Positions 27,698 to 38,346 of a stretch of DNA of 64,000 bases are shown piece by piece. The notes below the pieces were generated by a model. That model had not been told where the DNA came from. It did no database searches and was given only the letters and a program-made list of their open reading frames with translations. Position 1 is the first letter of the stretch. Every line of letters begins with the position of its first letter. The stretch is from Candidatus Accumulibacter sp. ACC003 (GTDB lineage Bacteria > Pseudomonadota > Gammaproteobacteria > Burkholderiales > Rhodocyclaceae): positions 310,001 to 374,000 of the forward strand of contig NZ_CAJQTX010000009.1 of assembly GCF_907163085.1 (NCBI RefSeq). The letters are read 5' to 3'. A program made the position numbers and the translations under genes.

Positions 27698-28845
27698 CAC
27701 TTCAACTGATCGTAGAGCAGATTGAGAATCTTGCTGGACGTCTCCGAGCGATCGACGCCGCCCTCGGGAGTAAGCACCTGCACGGTCGACTGATTGCCGG
27801 CATCCTTGATGAAGATACGATACTGGATCTTCTGCTTGCTGCTCGAACTGTCCTTGAACGGATTCAGCTTGGCGAAGAAGCCGTCTTCCTGCTTCTCGTT
27901 GTCGACTTCGGGGTCGACATAACGAACGAAGTACAGCCCTCGCGAACGATCGCGATCGACGACGGTGAAGCCAACGCGATCGAGCGCCAGGCCGACTCGC
28001 CGCCAGGCCCGATCGAAGGACTCCTCGACTTCGAGCGTGCCGGCACCGTCAGGAGCACGCGACAGCTTGGCGCGTTCGACGGGCTTTTGCTTCGCCGCCT
28101 GCAAGGCCGCGGTCGCGCGCTTTTCGTCGCTGCCCAGGCGAACCATCAAGCGACGCAGCATCTCGGCTTCCAGCTCGGGATCGGCCGGACGCGGCTGCCA
28201 CTTGGTCTGATCCTTGCCCTCGGAGATGAAAATTTCGTACATCCCGCGATGGCTGATGAAAATATCGGTGGTCCCCGGCTTGCTCCCACGCTCCAGGCGC
28301 GTCCGGAACTTGTCGCGCTCGGCAGTCGAATAGACCGAATCGATGACCTTGCCGAGCATGTTGCGGATGAAGTCCTGCGGGATCTTGGCGCGGTTCTCGG
28401 CCCAATCGGTCTCCATCACGCCGGCGTCCGGGAGGTCGAGCTTGATCACGAAACCGGTTTCCTGCCAGAAGTCCTTGACCGGCCCCCAGAGTTTTTCCGG
28501 AGTCCCTTCGACGACCAGCCAGCGCTCGTTACCGGCGCGCTCGATGCGAGCGTTGTCCACCTCCGGCAGGACGTCGCCCTTTTGCTGGGCGATGGCCTGC
28601 GGCGAGCGCTCGGCCGCGTATGCCGAGAAAGTGGCCGTACCCTTGCCGCCGGTGTCGGGAACCGCGTAACGGTCATCGCGCGTCGGCGAGGTAAGGTCGG
28701 GAGGCACTTCAAGCGTCGGCACCTGGTTGGTGGACGCCGATTTGTAATCGATCTTCTTGGATTCGAGCAGCGAGCCACTGCAAGCCGCCAGCAACACCGG
28801 CAGCAGCACAAGGGTCGGTCGAAAGCGCGCCACAAGACGACTCAT
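27697..28845 (-). CDS. bamC: Outer-membrane assembly lipoprotein BamC
   Basis: 382 residues from the ATG at 28845; a GTG at 28860 directly after dapA is possible. Lipobox L-L-A-A-C at about 17-21. Two similar BamC (NlpB) helix-grip domains follow: the first around W-L-V-V-E-G-T-P-E-K-L-W, the second around L-E-V-E-E-S-F-D-R-A-W. The N-terminal unstructured segment with V-P-T-L-E-V-P-P-D-L-T is the part that binds BamD. It is an accessory of the BAM complex that folds outer-membrane proteins. The dapA-bamC order is the classical one in beta- and gamma-proteobacteria. Confidence 0.93.
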   Translation of the reverse strand: MSRLVARFRPTLVLLPVLLAACSGSLLESKKIDYKSASTNQVPTLEVPPDLTSPTRDDRYAVPDTGGKGTATFSAYAAERSPQAIAQQKGDVLPEVDNARIERAGNERWLVVEGTPEKLWGPVKDFWQETGFVIKLDLPDAGVMETDWAENRAKIPQDFIRNMLGKVIDSVYSTAERDKFRTRLERGSKPGTTDIFISHRGMYEIFISEGKDQTKWQPRPADPELEAEMLRRLMVRLGSDEKRATAALQAAKQKPVERAKLSRAPDGAGTLEVEESFDRAWRRVGLALDRVGFTVVDRDRSRGLYFVRYVDPEVDNEKQEDGFFAKLNPFKDSSSSKQKIQYRIFIKDAGNQSTVQVLTPEGGVDRSETSSKILNLLYDQLK

Positions 28846-28860
28846 CTGAGCACCCCGCAC

Positions 28861-29745
28861 CTAAACGACTACGCCGGCCTGGCGCATGGCAGCCAGAACC
28901 TGCTCATGACACGCCGCCGATAGTGGCGTCAGCGGCAGCCGCAAACCGCCGTCGATCAGACCCAGCTGCTGGCACGCCCATTTGACCGGGATCGGGTTCG
29001 CCTCGCAGAACAGCTGCCGATGCAAGCCGAGCAAACGAGCATGCAAGGCACGCGCGACGATGGCATTGCCGGCAAGCGCGGCGACACACATCTCGTGCAT
29101 CAGTCGCGGTGCGACGTTGGCGACCACCGAGATGTCGCCCTGGGCGCCCATCAGAATCAGCGCGCAGGCACTGGCATCGTCGCCGCTGTAGACCGCGAAG
29201 CCGGCCGGCGCCCGCGCGATCAGATCGGTACCGCGCTCGATATTGCCGGTGGCGTCCTTGATGCCGATGATGTTGGCGATTTCGGCCAGGCGCAGCGCCG
29301 TATCGTTGGCCATATCGGCGACTGTCCGGCCGGGCACGTTGTACAGGATGACCGGGATATCGACGGCTTCGGCGATTGCCTTGAAGTGGCGGTAGAGGCC
29401 TTCCTGCGTCGGCTTGTTGTAATACGGCACCACCGACAGCGCCGCGTTGGCGCCCGCCTGTTTGGCAAAACGCGTCAGCGCGATGGCTTCAGCGGTGGAA
29501 TTGCCGCCGGTGCCAGCGATCACCGGAATGCGACCGGCGGCCTGTTCGACGGTAACGCGGATCAGCTCGCAGTGCTCGTCAACATTAACCGTCGGCGACT
29601 CGCCGGTGGTGCCGACGATGACGATGGCGTCGGTCCCTTCCTGCACGTGGAAATCGACCAGCCGGCGCAGACCCGGCAGGTCGAGACTCCCGTCCTCGTG
29701 CATTGGCGTGACGATCGCGACGATCGATCCAGTAATCATGGTCAT
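28861..29745 (-). CDS. dapA: 4-Hydroxy-tetrahydrodipicolinate synthase
   Basis: 294 residues, normal length. G-T-T-G-E-S at 46-51, Tyr135 in L-Y-N-V-P-G-R, and the Schiff-base Lys163 in G-I-K-D-A-T-G. It condenses pyruvate with aspartate semialdehyde, the first committed step to diaminopimelate and lysine. Start ambiguity: ATGs at 29745 and 29739 are two codons apart. bamC follows after 15 bases, so they are co-transcribed. Confidence 0.97.
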   Translation of the reverse strand: MTMITGSIVAIVTPMHEDGSLDLPGLRRLVDFHVQEGTDAIVIVGTTGESPTVNVDEHCELIRVTVEQAAGRIPVIAGTGGNSTAEAIALTRFAKQAGANAALSVVPYYNKPTQEGLYRHFKAIAEAVDIPVILYNVPGRTVADMANDTALRLAEIANIIGIKDATGNIERGTDLIARAPAGFAVYSGDDASACALILMGAQGDISVVANVAPRLMHEMCVAALAGNAIVARALHARLLGLHRQLFCEANPIPVKWACQQLGLIDGGLRLPLTPLSAACHEQVLAAMRQAGVVV

Positions 29746-29886
29746 GGCTAGGCGCCCGAGAGTTGGCCGAAAGGCTTCGACCGTTGAAATTCAAGCTGAG
29801 AATTCTAACCGAAGGCCGGCGCCTTGGCGATGGAAAAGGCCGCTAACGGGCACCGGTACTGGCGTTGCCGCGAAAAAAAACGGCCG

Positions 29887-30813
29887 TCAGAAGTCGCCCA
29901 GCACGCGCAGGTGAGCGACCACGCTGCGCGCCAGCGCCGACAGCGCATAGCCACCCTCGAGCATCGACACGATCCGCCGCTGCGCGCACTCTTCGGCCAG
30001 CTCGGTCATCTGGGCAGTAACCCAGGCGTAGTCCTTCTCGAGCAGTCGCAAGCCGCCCATCTCGTCTTCGTAATGGGCGTCGAAGCCCGCCGAAATGAGG
30101 ATCATCTCGGGCTTGAATGCACGCAGGCGCGGCATCCACAGTTCGCTGACGACGCTGCGGAACTCGTCACCGTCGGCGTCTCTGGCGAGCGGCACGTTGA
30201 GCATGTTCGGCGCCGGATGGTCGGTACCACTGTAGGGATAGAAAGGGTGCTGGAAGGTGCTGACCATCAGCACCCGCTGGTCGCCCTTGAAGCAATCCTC
30301 GGTGCCATTGCCGTGGTGCACGTCGAAGTCAACAATCGCGACGCGCGACAGCTTGTGCGCGTCAAGGGCGTGCGCCGCGGCCACCGCGATGTTGTTGAAG
30401 AAACAGAAGCCCATCGCCGCGGCGCGCTCGGCATGATGGCCAGGCGGACGGACCGCACAGAACGCGTTCTGCGCCTGGCCGGCCATGACCAGATCGACCG
30501 CCAGCACGCCAGCACCGGCAGCGCGCAGGGCAGCTTTCCAGGTGTGGCGGTTCATCGCCGTATCGGGGTCGAGGTGAACGATCCCCAACTCCGGCGAAGC
30601 ACGCTTCACACGTTCGAGATGCGCCGCGCTGTGCACCCGCCCGAGCTGCGCAAAGGTCGCTAGGGGGGCATCGTGATAGGCAAAATACGAGTCCAGCCCC
30701 TGCGCGATCATATGATCGCTGATCGCGCTCAGGCGCTCGGGACATTCCGGATGATACGAACCCATGTCGTGTAGCTGGCAGTCACGATGGGTGATGAATG
30801 CGGTGCTGGTCAC
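29887..30813 (-). CDS. Histone deacetylase family (AcuC/AphA-like) deacetylase
   Basis: 308 residues from a GTG at 30813 behind AGAAAGG; upstream in-frame ATGs lack ribosome sites. Metal and catalytic motifs of the arginase/deacetylase fold are complete: R-P-P-G-H-H-A, D-F-D-V-H-H-G-N-G-T, G-F-D-A-H, and E-G-G-Y. Bacterial members remove acetyl groups from polyamines (AphA), from acetoin-utilisation targets (AcuC) or from acetyl-lysine; the substrate cannot be read from sequence. Its neighbours (dapA, divergent moxR) give no clue. A T8 tract just past the stop may end transcription, though the preceding stem is short. Confidence 0.92.
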   Translation of the reverse strand: MTSTAFITHRDCQLHDMGSYHPECPERLSAISDHMIAQGLDSYFAYHDAPLATFAQLGRVHSAAHLERVKRASPELGIVHLDPDTAMNRHTWKAALRAAGAGVLAVDLVMAGQAQNAFCAVRPPGHHAERAAAMGFCFFNNIAVAAAHALDAHKLSRVAIVDFDVHHGNGTEDCFKGDQRVLMVSTFQHPFYPYSGTDHPAPNMLNVPLARDADGDEFRSVVSELWMPRLRAFKPEMILISAGFDAHYEDEMGGLRLLEKDYAWVTAQMTELAEECAQRRIVSMLEGGYALSALARSVVAHLRVLGDF

Positions 30814-30916
30814 TGTTGCCTTTCTGTCGCAACGGAAGCCGCCATGGGCACCCGGATCCGCGGGAAATTGAGTTATCTGCATTATTATCGTCCCAATTAC
30901 GCCCCAACGACAACCC

Positions 30917-31843
30917 ATGCCACTCGCCAACAGACAGTCCCCGCTCAGCGAAATCCTCGCGGCCGCCGATCAGGTCATTCTCGGCAAGAGCCGGCAGACG
31001 CGTCTGGCGCTGTGCTGCCTGCTGGCGAAAGGGCATTTGCTGATCGAAGATCTGCCCGGCGTCGGCAAAACGACGCTGGCGCATACCCTGGCGCGGCTAC
31101 TCGGTTTCCAGTTCTCGCGGGTACAGTTCACCAGCGACATGCTGCCGGCAGACATCCTCGGGGTGTCGATCTTCGACCGCGAGCGCAGCGCTTTCAGGTT
31201 CCTGCCCGGACCCGTGTTCTCGCAGGTCTTGCTGGCCGACGAGATCAACCGTGCGACACCCAAGACGCAGAGTGCCCTGCTCGAGGCGATGGAAGAGGGA
31301 CAGGTGACTACCGAGGGCGAAACACGACCACTGCCGCAGCCGTTCTTCGTGATCGCCACGCAGAACCCGTCGAACCAGATCGGCACCTTCCCCTTGCCCG
31401 AGTCGCAACTCGATCGCTTCCTGCTGCGCATCGACCTCGGCTACCCGGACCACAACGCCGAGCGCGCGCTGCTGGAAAGCGGTGGCCGACGCGAACAACT
31501 GCCGACGCTGGCGGCGCGTCTGGCGCCTGCCGCCTTCGCCGCACTGCAACAACAAGTAGCCGCGGTCCATGCCTCGCCGGCGCTGCTCGACTATCTGCAA
31601 CTGCTGGTCGAGGCCACTCGTAGGGATGCGCGCCTGGTGCACGGACTCAGCCCGCGCGCCGCCCTGTCGCTGCTGGCGGCAGCACGCGCCTGGGCGTTTA
31701 CCGACGGCCGCCAGATGGTCCTGCCCGAAGATGTGCAGGCGGTGCTACCGGCGGTCGCCCGCCACCGCCTGCGGCTGCTTAGCGGCAGCTACGCTGACGC
31801 CGAAGACATCGCGACGCTGATCCACAGCATTCCGGTCGCCTGA
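30917..31843 (+). CDS. MoxR-family AAA+ ATPase
   Basis: 308 residues. Walker A is D-L-P-G-V-G-K-T-T near residue 45, Walker B is V-L-L-A-D-E-I-N-R-A-T, and sensor I is A-T-Q-N-P. The Q-x-T-S-D-M-L-P-A-D-I-L-G motif is typical of MoxR. These ATPases act as chaperones for the maturation of partner proteins, often carrying von Willebrand or DUF58 domains. The next gene is a DUF58 protein overlapping by one base (TGATG), followed by a transglutaminase: the standard MoxR-DUF58-TgpA trio. Confidence 0.95.
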   Translation: MPLANRQSPLSEILAAADQVILGKSRQTRLALCCLLAKGHLLIEDLPGVGKTTLAHTLARLLGFQFSRVQFTSDMLPADILGVSIFDRERSAFRFLPGPVFSQVLLADEINRATPKTQSALLEAMEEGQVTTEGETRPLPQPFFVIATQNPSNQIGTFPLPESQLDRFLLRIDLGYPDHNAERALLESGGRREQLPTLAARLAPAAFAALQQQVAAVHASPALLDYLQLLVEATRRDARLVHGLSPRAALSLLAAARAWAFTDGRQMVLPEDVQAVLPAVARHRLRLLSGSYADAEDIATLIHSIPVA

Positions 31844-32835
31844 TGGCCGCGCTGGCCGCGTTCCAGCGCCGGCTCTTTCGCCCGGCGCCCGAGCAACAGC
31901 TACCGATCGTCCTCGGTCAACGGCGGATATTCATCCTACCGACGCGCGCTGGCGTCGTCTTCGCCGTCGTTCTGCTGGTGATGCTGATCGGCGCGATCAA
32001 CTACAACCTCGGCCTTGGGCACGCGCTGATCTTTCTGCTCGCCGGACTCGGCATCGTCGCCATGGTGCACACCTTCAACAACCTCTTCGCGCTGCGCCTG
32101 ACGCCCGGGCGTGCGCCGGCCGTTTTCGCTGGCGATCTGGCGCGCTTCCCGATGCAGCTCGAAAATTCCCGTCGGCAGTCACGGCGGGCGCTCGAGTTCT
32201 CGTTCGCCGAACAAGCGGCGGCCCGCATTGACCTGCCGGCAGAGGGCTCGGCGACGGTTGCCATCGCCTACGCAACGCAGCGGCGCGGTCGCCTCGACCC
32301 GGGTCGCATCACGCTCGCCAGCCGCTATCCACTGGGGCTGTTCCGCGCCTGGAGCTACCTGTATCCGCGGTGGTCGTGCGTGGTCTATCCGAAACCGCTT
32401 TGGACACCGCTCCCCGCCGCGTCGGCGGCCGTCCACGCCGACCATGTCCAGGGCGACAACGGCCAGGAAGACTTTGCCGGCTTGCGGCCGCGCCAGAACA
32501 GCGACCCGATCCGGCACATCGCCTGGAAAGCGGTCGCCCGCAGGCCCGACGACCAGGCGCACCTGGTCAAGCAGTTCGCCGGTGGCGCGGCCGAAGAACT
32601 GTGGCTCGACTGGTCGCTGACGCCAACCGGCCGCAGCGCTGAAGAACGCCTGTCGATCCTCGCCGGCTGGGTCCTGAGCGCCGACGAACAGCAGGCGCGC
32701 TATGGGCTGAAACTGCCGGGACGAGAGCTCGCTCCCGGGCACGGCGAGACGCACCGCGGACGCTGCCTGGAGATCCTGGCGCTGCATGGCGAGAACCCTG
32801 AAAGCAAGGCGCCAGGCGATCGCCAGGCCCGCTGA
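31843..32835 (+). CDS. DUF58 membrane protein
   Basis: 330 residues with two adjacent transmembrane helices (about 37-57 and 63-82) and a cytoplasmic DUF58 domain containing the invariant D-P-I-R-H-I-A-W-K and Y-P-K-P. The invariant tryptophan segment is preceded by the G-x-x-x-G-Q-E-D-F-x-G-L-R-x-x-Q loop typical of the family. It is a presumed client of the MoxR ATPase encoded just upstream. The function is unknown in biochemical terms. The stop lies 50 bases inside the next gene. Confidence 0.92.
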   Translation: MAALAAFQRRLFRPAPEQQLPIVLGQRRIFILPTRAGVVFAVVLLVMLIGAINYNLGLGHALIFLLAGLGIVAMVHTFNNLFALRLTPGRAPAVFAGDLARFPMQLENSRRQSRRALEFSFAEQAAARIDLPAEGSATVAIAYATQRRGRLDPGRITLASRYPLGLFRAWSYLYPRWSCVVYPKPLWTPLPAASAAVHADHVQGDNGQEDFAGLRPRQNSDPIRHIAWKAVARRPDDQAHLVKQFAGGAAEELWLDWSLTPTGRSAEERLSILAGWVLSADEQQARYGLKLPGRELAPGHGETHRGRCLEILALHGENPESKAPGDRQAR

Positions 32836-34801
32836 GCCACTCGAACACGGCGCCGTGCCGTGGCTGCTGGCGGTCGCCCTGGTGACCGCCGGGCCACACG
32901 TCGGGCACCTTCCCTGGTGGCTCTCGCTGGTCGTTGGTGGCGCCCTGCTGTGGCGTGCCTGGCTGTGGCAACAAGCTCGCCGCCTGCCGCCGCGCTGGGC
33001 GCTGTCCATGCTGGTCGTGGCGACGCTGGCGGCGATCGGCTGGCAATTCCGCACGCTCTTCGGCAAGGACTCCGGCGTCGCGCTGCTGGTCGTCTTCATG
33101 GCCCTGAAGCCGCTGGAGATGACCAGCCGCCGCGACGCGATGGTGATTGTCATGCTCGGCTATTTCTTGCTGCTCACCCACTACCTTTACTCGCAGAGCA
33201 TCGCCACCGGCGGCTGGCTACTGGGCGCCATCACGCTGCTCTCTGCGGCCTTGATCAGGGTGCACGGCGGCGCCCAACCGATCGCTGCCATCGCCCGTCA
33301 TGCCGGCCTGCTGCTGGCGCAGGCGCTGCCCTTCATGCTCATCCTGTACCTGCTTTTCCCGCGCGTCTCGGGTCCGCTCTGGGGATTGCCAGAAGACGCC
33401 CATAGCGGACTCAGCGGCCTCTCCGAGCAAATGGCGCCGGGGTCGATCAGCCGCTTGACGCAATCCGCGGCGATCGCTTTTCGCAGCCGCTTCGTCGGCG
33501 AACTGCCCGAGAAATCCGATCTCTACTGGCGCGGCCCGGTGTTCGACGACTACGACGGTCTGACCTGGCGCGCCAGCGTCACCACCAGCAAGCCGCCGCC
33601 GCAGGCACCGACCATCGACGGCATCGGCCCGCCCTACGCCTATACCAACATCATCGAAGCGCACAACCAGCGCTGGCTGTTGGCGCTCGACGTGGCGACG
33701 ACGCTACCGGCCGACGCCAGCCTGGCGCCAAGCCTGCAAGCGCTGGCGCGGGAGCCGCTGCGGGTCCGCTCGCGGTTTTCGTTTGCTTCTTCGGTAGACT
33801 ACCGCGCCAACGTCAGCGAAACGCCAGAGACGCTGCGACAGGCGCTGGCGCTGCCGCCGGAAATCAACCCTCGCAGCCGCGCGCTGGCCGCCGGCTGGGC
33901 CTCACGACCGCCGGCAGAGATCGCCGCGGCGGCCCTGGCGATGTTTCGCCAGCAGGACTTTTACTACACGCTGGAGGCGCCGCTGCTCGGCGCCAACGCC
34001 ATGGATGAGTTCCTGTTCGAGACGCGTCGCGGCTTCTGCGAGCACTACGCTTCGGCCTTCGTTTTCCTGATGCGCGCCGCCGGCGTGCCGGCACGGGTGG
34101 TCGCCGGCTACCAGGGCGGCGAGCTCAATCCGATCGACGGCTATCTGATCGTCCGCCAGTCCGATGCGCACGCCTGGGCCGAAATCTGGCTCGCCGGGCA
34201 AGGCTGGGTGCGCTTCGATCCGACGGCGGCGGTTGCCCCGGCCCGCATCGAGCAAGGCATCGCCGCGTCGCTGCCAGCGGGTGAAGCCTTACCGATCGTC
34301 ATTCGCCTCGACAACGACTGGCTACGGCAGCTGCACAACCGCTGGGAGGCGGCAAACAACACCTGGAACCAGTGGGTGCTCGGTTACAATCCGCAGCGCC
34401 AACGTGAAGTGCTGTCGCGCTTCGGCTGGCGCGACGCCGATTGGCGCCGCATGAGCGCGTCGCTGGCGGTGCTGTGCGGCGTCGCGCTGCTGCTTGTCGC
34501 CGTATGGACGCTGCCGCGACGGCGCGCCGTCGACCCGATCCAGCGCGCCTGGCAGAAGTACTGCGGCCAACTCCAGCAACGGGGAATAGCGCGCGCCGAA
34601 TGGGAAGGCCCTGGCGATTTCGCGCAACGCGTGGCGCGCGAGAGACCCGAGCTTGGCGAACTCACCCGCGAAGCAGCGGGCTATTATGCCGAACTGCGTT
34701 ATGGCCAGAGAGGTGGGATTGGCCAGAACCGCGCTGCCGCGCTGCACCGACTACAACAATGCATCACCCGCTTGCCACCGCGAAGGAGAAGTTCAACTTG
34801 A
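32786..34801 (+). CDS. TgpA-type membrane transglutaminase-like protein
   Basis: 671 residues from the ATG at 32786, which overlaps the DUF58 gene by 50 bases. Order: about six transmembrane helices (30-215, DUF3488); a periplasmic region; a transglutaminase-like core with the triad Cys418 (G-F-C-E-H-Y-A), His462 (D-A-H-A-W-A-E) and Asp478 (F-D-P-T); a last helix near 560; and a DUF4129 tail. Pseudomonas TgpA is essential, but its substrate is unknown; an envelope-protein or peptidoglycan substrate is likely. The stop overlaps the mltB start as TTGA. Confidence 0.94.
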   Translation: MARTLKARRQAIARPAEPLEHGAVPWLLAVALVTAGPHVGHLPWWLSLVVGGALLWRAWLWQQARRLPPRWALSMLVVATLAAIGWQFRTLFGKDSGVALLVVFMALKPLEMTSRRDAMVIVMLGYFLLLTHYLYSQSIATGGWLLGAITLLSAALIRVHGGAQPIAAIARHAGLLLAQALPFMLILYLLFPRVSGPLWGLPEDAHSGLSGLSEQMAPGSISRLTQSAAIAFRSRFVGELPEKSDLYWRGPVFDDYDGLTWRASVTTSKPPPQAPTIDGIGPPYAYTNIIEAHNQRWLLALDVATTLPADASLAPSLQALAREPLRVRSRFSFASSVDYRANVSETPETLRQALALPPEINPRSRALAAGWASRPPAEIAAAALAMFRQQDFYYTLEAPLLGANAMDEFLFETRRGFCEHYASAFVFLMRAAGVPARVVAGYQGGELNPIDGYLIVRQSDAHAWAEIWLAGQGWVRFDPTAAVAPARIEQGIAASLPAGEALPIVIRLDNDWLRQLHNRWEAANNTWNQWVLGYNPQRQREVLSRFGWRDADWRRMSASLAVLCGVALLLVAVWTLPRRRAVDPIQRAWQKYCGQLQQRGIARAEWEGPGDFAQRVARERPELGELTREAAGYYAELRYGQRGGIGQNRAAALHRLQQCITRLPPRRRSST

Positions 34802-35826
34802 AAAGACTAGGCAAAGCTCTGCTGTTCGGGCTGCTTGGCGGCCTGCTGCCACTGGCCGGCCACGGCGAGCAGGCGACAGAACGATTCAGCAAGGACCCGG
34901 AAGTCCAGGCCTTCATCCTCAACATGCACGAACAGCACGGCTTCGACATCAGCCACCTGAACAGCCAGTTCGCCGCCATTCAGTCGAACGCCACGGTCCT
35001 GCGCCTGATCCGCCCAGCGACCAGCCCCGGCACGCAGCGCTCGTGGCAACGCTATCGCCAGCGCTTCGTCAACGGCCGCCGCCAGGCCGGTGGCCAGAGC
35101 TTCTGGAACGAGCACGGGGCGCTCCTGCAACGCGCCGAAGCGATCTACGGCGTGCCGCCGGAGGTGATCGTCGCGATCATCGGCGTCGAGACCGAGTACG
35201 GTCAGAACATGGGCAACTTCGGCGTCTTTGAAGCGCTCGCGTCGCTGGCCTTCGATTACCCTCCACGCGCCGAGTTCTTTCGCGGCGAACTCGAGCAACT
35301 GCTGTTGCTGGCGCGCGAAAACGGCGTCAGCGCACTCGACATCAAGGGCTCCTACGCTGGCGCCATGGGAATCCCGCAGTTCATGCCGAGCAGCCAGCGC
35401 CGCTACGCCGTCGACTTCGACGGCGACGACCGCGTTGACCTGCGCAACAGCGCCGCCGACGCCATCGGCAGCGTCGCCCGTTACCTGCAGCAATACGGCT
35501 GGCAGAAGGGCGCGCCGATCGCTGTGCCGGCGCGGGTCAACGGCAACCCCGCCGCGCTGCTCGCCGAGGGCATCAAACCCGAGCAGACCGTACGGCAGCT
35601 CGGCGCGCGCGGCGTGGTGGTCGCTAGCGCCGCCGACGACGACGACCGCAAGGCGGCGCTGATCGACCTGGTGACGCCGGGCGAAGCGACCGAATACTGG
35701 CTCGGCTTCGACAACTTTTACGTGATTACCCGTTACAACCGCTCGAGTTTCTACGCGATGTCGGTCTTCCAGTTGGCCGAAGCGCTGCGCGAAGTGCGCA
35801 ACAATCGCCAGGCAGCGGAGCGCTAG
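34798..35826 (+). CDS. mltB: Lytic murein transglycosylase B
   Basis: 342 residues from a TTG at 34798, chosen because AAGGAG sits nine bases upstream and the resulting N-terminus ([13 protein letters not shown]) is a clean signal peptide; an upstream ATG at 34759 spoils it. Catalytic Glu131 lies in G-V-E-T-E-Y-G, with [10 protein letters not shown] and Y-A-V-D-F-D-G-D, the EF-hand-like calcium loop of Slt35. It cleaves peptidoglycan to 1,6-anhydromuropeptides. There is no lipobox cysteine, so the enzyme is probably soluble periplasmic. It overlaps tgpA at its start and rpoS (convergent) by 4 bases at its end. Confidence 0.93.
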   Translation: MKRLGKALLFGLLGGLLPLAGHGEQATERFSKDPEVQAFILNMHEQHGFDISHLNSQFAAIQSNATVLRLIRPATSPGTQRSWQRYRQRFVNGRRQAGGQSFWNEHGALLQRAEAIYGVPPEVIVAIIGVETEYGQNMGNFGVFEALASLAFDYPPRAEFFRGELEQLLLLARENGVSALDIKGSYAGAMGIPQFMPSSQRRYAVDFDGDDRVDLRNSAADAIGSVARYLQQYGWQKGAPIAVPARVNGNPAALLAEGIKPEQTVRQLGARGVVVASAADDDDRKAALIDLVTPGEATEYWLGFDNFYVITRYNRSSFYAMSVFQLAEALREVRNNRQAAER

Positions 35827-36782
35827 AGAATGTTGTCGCGGCTCACGCCACCGCGCCGGATGATCCGCCGCAGCTCATCGAGCGCCTCGATCTGAATCTG
35901 GCGAACGCGCTCTCGCGTCAGATTCAGATCGGCGGCGATTTCCTCGAGGGTGGAAGTATTGGCGCCGGCCAGACCGTAACGACGTTGCAGCACCTGCTGC
36001 TGTTTTTCGCTGAGCTGACCAAGCCAGCTGCTCAGCAGGTCGCCAACCTCGTTGCACTGCAATAACTCGTCGGGATCGATCACGCTATCGTCGGCGATCA
36101 TCTCGCCGATGGTTCGCGACGGATCGACCTGCAGCGGTGCATCGAGCGACGTAATGCGCTCGTTGAGCGCCATCACCCGGCGCACATCCTCGACTGGCCG
36201 ACCGATCAGGTGGGCGATCTGATCGAGATCGATCTCGCTGCCGTTGGCGGATTCCAGATGCCGGATGGCGCGCAAAACGACGTTGATTTCCTTGACCACG
36301 TGCACCGGCAGGCGAATCGTCCGCGACTGGTTCATGATCGCTCGCCCGATGCTTTGCCGGATCCACCAGGTAGCGTAGGTCGAGAAGCGAAATCCGAGTT
36401 CTGGATCGAACTTTTCTATCGCATGGATGAGTCCAAGGTTTCCTTCTTCGATCAGGTCAAGCAAGGCCATGCCGCGGTTGAGGAAATGCTTTGCGAGGTT
36501 GACCACCAGCCGCAGGTTGTGCTCGATCATTTTCTGGCGCGCCAGAAACTCCCCTGCCCTGGCCCGCCGCGCCCACGCCGCCTCCTCGCTCGCCGAGAAC
36601 AGCGGTTTGGCGCCGATCTCGCTCAGATAGTGCTGCGTCAGATCGTTGAGCAGCTCCGCTTCGGGAGACTGGCCCGACGAGTCGTCGGACTCGGTCTCGG
36701 CGAGCGGCTCTTCGACTGAAAATCCTGGCTCACGAAGAAAGTCTTCGATGCGGTCGGGATCAGAGTCGTAATCGCCAGCCAT
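35823..36782 (-). CDS. rpoS: Stationary-phase sigma factor RpoS
   Basis: 319 residues with regions 1.2 to 4.2. Region 2 reads [18 protein letters not shown], then [12 protein letters not shown], the signature shared with RpoD. The short acidic N-terminus and the lack of region 1.1 and the RpoD insert identify RpoS. Region 4.2 has [20 protein letters not shown]. It directs the general stress response. It lies 5 bases after nlpD in the canonical surE-pcm-nlpD-rpoS order, so a main promoter inside nlpD is likely from the family pattern. Confidence 0.97.
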   Translation of the reverse strand: MAGDYDSDPDRIEDFLREPGFSVEEPLAETESDDSSGQSPEAELLNDLTQHYLSEIGAKPLFSASEEAAWARRARAGEFLARQKMIEHNLRLVVNLAKHFLNRGMALLDLIEEGNLGLIHAIEKFDPELGFRFSTYATWWIRQSIGRAIMNQSRTIRLPVHVVKEINVVLRAIRHLESANGSEIDLDQIAHLIGRPVEDVRRVMALNERITSLDAPLQVDPSRTIGEMIADDSVIDPDELLQCNEVGDLLSSWLGQLSEKQQQVLQRRYGLAGANTSTLEEIAADLNLTRERVRQIQIEALDELRRIIRRGGVSRDNIL

Positions 36783-36787
36783 GGCAG

Positions 36788-37690
36788 TCAGCGTGGCGGC
36801 AGATACTGGAGTGGGTCGACCGGCTTGCCCTGGCGCCGGACCTCGAAGTGCAGCTTGACCTGGTCGGCGTCGGTATTGCCCATTTCGGCGATCTTCTGCC
36901 CCTTGCTGACGCTCTGACCTTCCTTGACCAGGACGCTTTGATTGTGCGCGTAAGCGGTCAGGAAGGTGTCGTTGTGTTTGACGATCACCAGCTTGCCGTA
37001 GCCGCGCAGACCGGTACCGCTATACACCACCTTGCCGCCACTGGCCGCCAGCACCGGGTCGCCAGCCTTGCCGGTGATATCGATGCCCTTGGCGCCACCC
37101 TCGCTGAAAGTGCCGATCACGCGGCCGCTGGACGGCCACATCCAGCTGACGTCGGTGCCGCCTGAAACCGGCCCGGCCGGCGCTTCGTCGGCTTTGGCCG
37201 TGGCCGTGGCCACGGGCGGCGGCGCCGCTTTGCCCTGTGCCTGCGCTTGCGCCCTGGCCAGGGTGCTTGCCGAGTAGGCTTCCTTGCCGCCCTTGGGATC
37301 GCTCTTCAGGTCAGAGCCGACGCTGCTCAGAGCGCGTTGCTCGACCGCCGAGTGGGCGTCGATCGGCCGCACGACGGTGCCCGCGGCGGCAGGCGCAGCC
37401 CCTGGCGGCCGCACCCGCAGCTCCTGGCCGACGAGAATGTGGTTCGGATTATCGATACTGTTCCAGATCACCAGACTGCGAAAGTCCACGCCCTGATCGG
37501 CGGCGATCGAATGCAGGGTGTCGCCTTTCTTGACGACATAAACATCCTTGCTCGCCGTCGTAACCGTGCTGGCGCCGGCACCACGGTCGCTGACCGGCGA
37601 TGGCGCCTTGCTGGCGCAGCCGGCGACAACGAGTGCTGTCAGAACAGCAACGACGGCACTATTGCTGGCGAGAAAACGTGGATCCTTCAT
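36788..37690 (-). CDS. nlpD: NlpD: LysM and LytM-domain lipoprotein
   Basis: 300 residues. Lipobox V-V-A-G-C near residue 24; a LysM domain at about 50-93 ([13 protein letters not shown]); a Pro/Ala-rich linker; and an M23/LytM domain from about 185 ([10 protein letters not shown]). The M23 metal ligands look degenerate: the usual H-x-x-x-D becomes G-I-D and H-x-H becomes L-H-F. As in E. coli NlpD, it would therefore activate amidase AmiC in cell separation rather than cut murein itself. ATGA overlap with pcm. Confidence 0.95.
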   Translation of the reverse strand: MKDPRFLASNSAVVAVLTALVVAGCASKAPSPVSDRGAGASTVTTASKDVYVVKKGDTLHSIAADQGVDFRSLVIWNSIDNPNHILVGQELRVRPPGAAPAAAGTVVRPIDAHSAVEQRALSSVGSDLKSDPKGGKEAYSASTLARAQAQAQGKAAPPPVATATAKADEAPAGPVSGGTDVSWMWPSSGRVIGTFSEGGAKGIDITGKAGDPVLAASGGKVVYSGTGLRGYGKLVIVKHNDTFLTAYAHNQSVLVKEGQSVSKGQKIAEMGNTDADQVKLHFEVRRQGKPVDPLQYLPPR

Positions 37691-38346
37691 TCGACTCCCG
37701 TAAGTAGCGGCACGAAACGCACAGCGTCAAGCCGGGTTTCGACACAATCTTCGCCGCGTTTTTCGATCAGCGCCAGTTGCTGTGTCGCCGCCCCCAGCGG
37801 CAGAATCATTCTGCCACCTGCTGCCAGCTGCTGCAGCAAGGCGGGCGGCACGCGCAAGGCCGCGGCGGCAACAATGATCGTATCAAAAGGCGCCGCTTCG
37901 GGCAGTCCGAGGCGGCCATCGGCGTGCTTCAGGCGGACCTTGAGCTGCTTGATCGCGCGCAGGTTGAGCTTGGCCTTGGCGAGCAGCGGCGCGATGCGCT
38001 CGACCGCGTAGACCTGCTCGGTCAGTTGCGCGAGAACCGCCGCCTGATAGCCACAACCGGCGCCGATCTCCAGCGTCTTGCCGAGTGGCCGGCCACCCGC
38101 GCACAAGGCTTCGATCATCTTGGCGACGACGTAGGGCTGCGAAATCGTTTGCGAAAAACCCAGCGGCAACGCCGTGTCTTCGTAGGCCCGTGAGGCCAGC
38201 GCTTCCTCGACAAAAACGTGCCGGGGCACTGCGGCGATCGCCGCGAGAACGTCTTCGTCCACTATCCCCTGCTCGCGCAAGCGCTCGATCATACGCGCCC
38301 GCGTCCGCTGCGAGGTCATGCCGAAGCCCGAAACGACGCGGTTCAT
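37687..38346 (-). CDS. pcm: Protein-L-isoaspartate O-methyltransferase
   Basis: 219 residues from the ATG at 38346. It has the PCMT pattern [15 protein letters not shown]-x-F-V, the substrate loop [15 protein letters not shown], and SAM motif [14 protein letters not shown]. It repairs isoaspartyl residues in ageing proteins using S-adenosylmethionine. It overlaps surE (ATGA) and nlpD (ATGA), so it is one tightly coupled operon. Confidence 0.97.
   Translation of the reverse strand: MNRVVSGFGMTSQRTRARMIERLREQGIVDEDVLAAIAAVPRHVFVEEALASRAYEDTALPLGFSQTISQPYVVAKMIEALCAGGRPLGKTLEIGAGCGYQAAVLAQLTEQVYAVERIAPLLAKAKLNLRAIKQLKVRLKHADGRLGLPEAAPFDTIIVAAAALRVPPALLQQLAAGGRMILPLGAATQQLALIEKRGEDCVETRLDAVRFVPLLTGVE

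Noticed and set aside
27592-28923. 443-codon plus-strand frame opposite bamC
   Set aside because: Antisense shadow; BamC lipobox and domains are on the minus strand and fit the dapA-bamC order.
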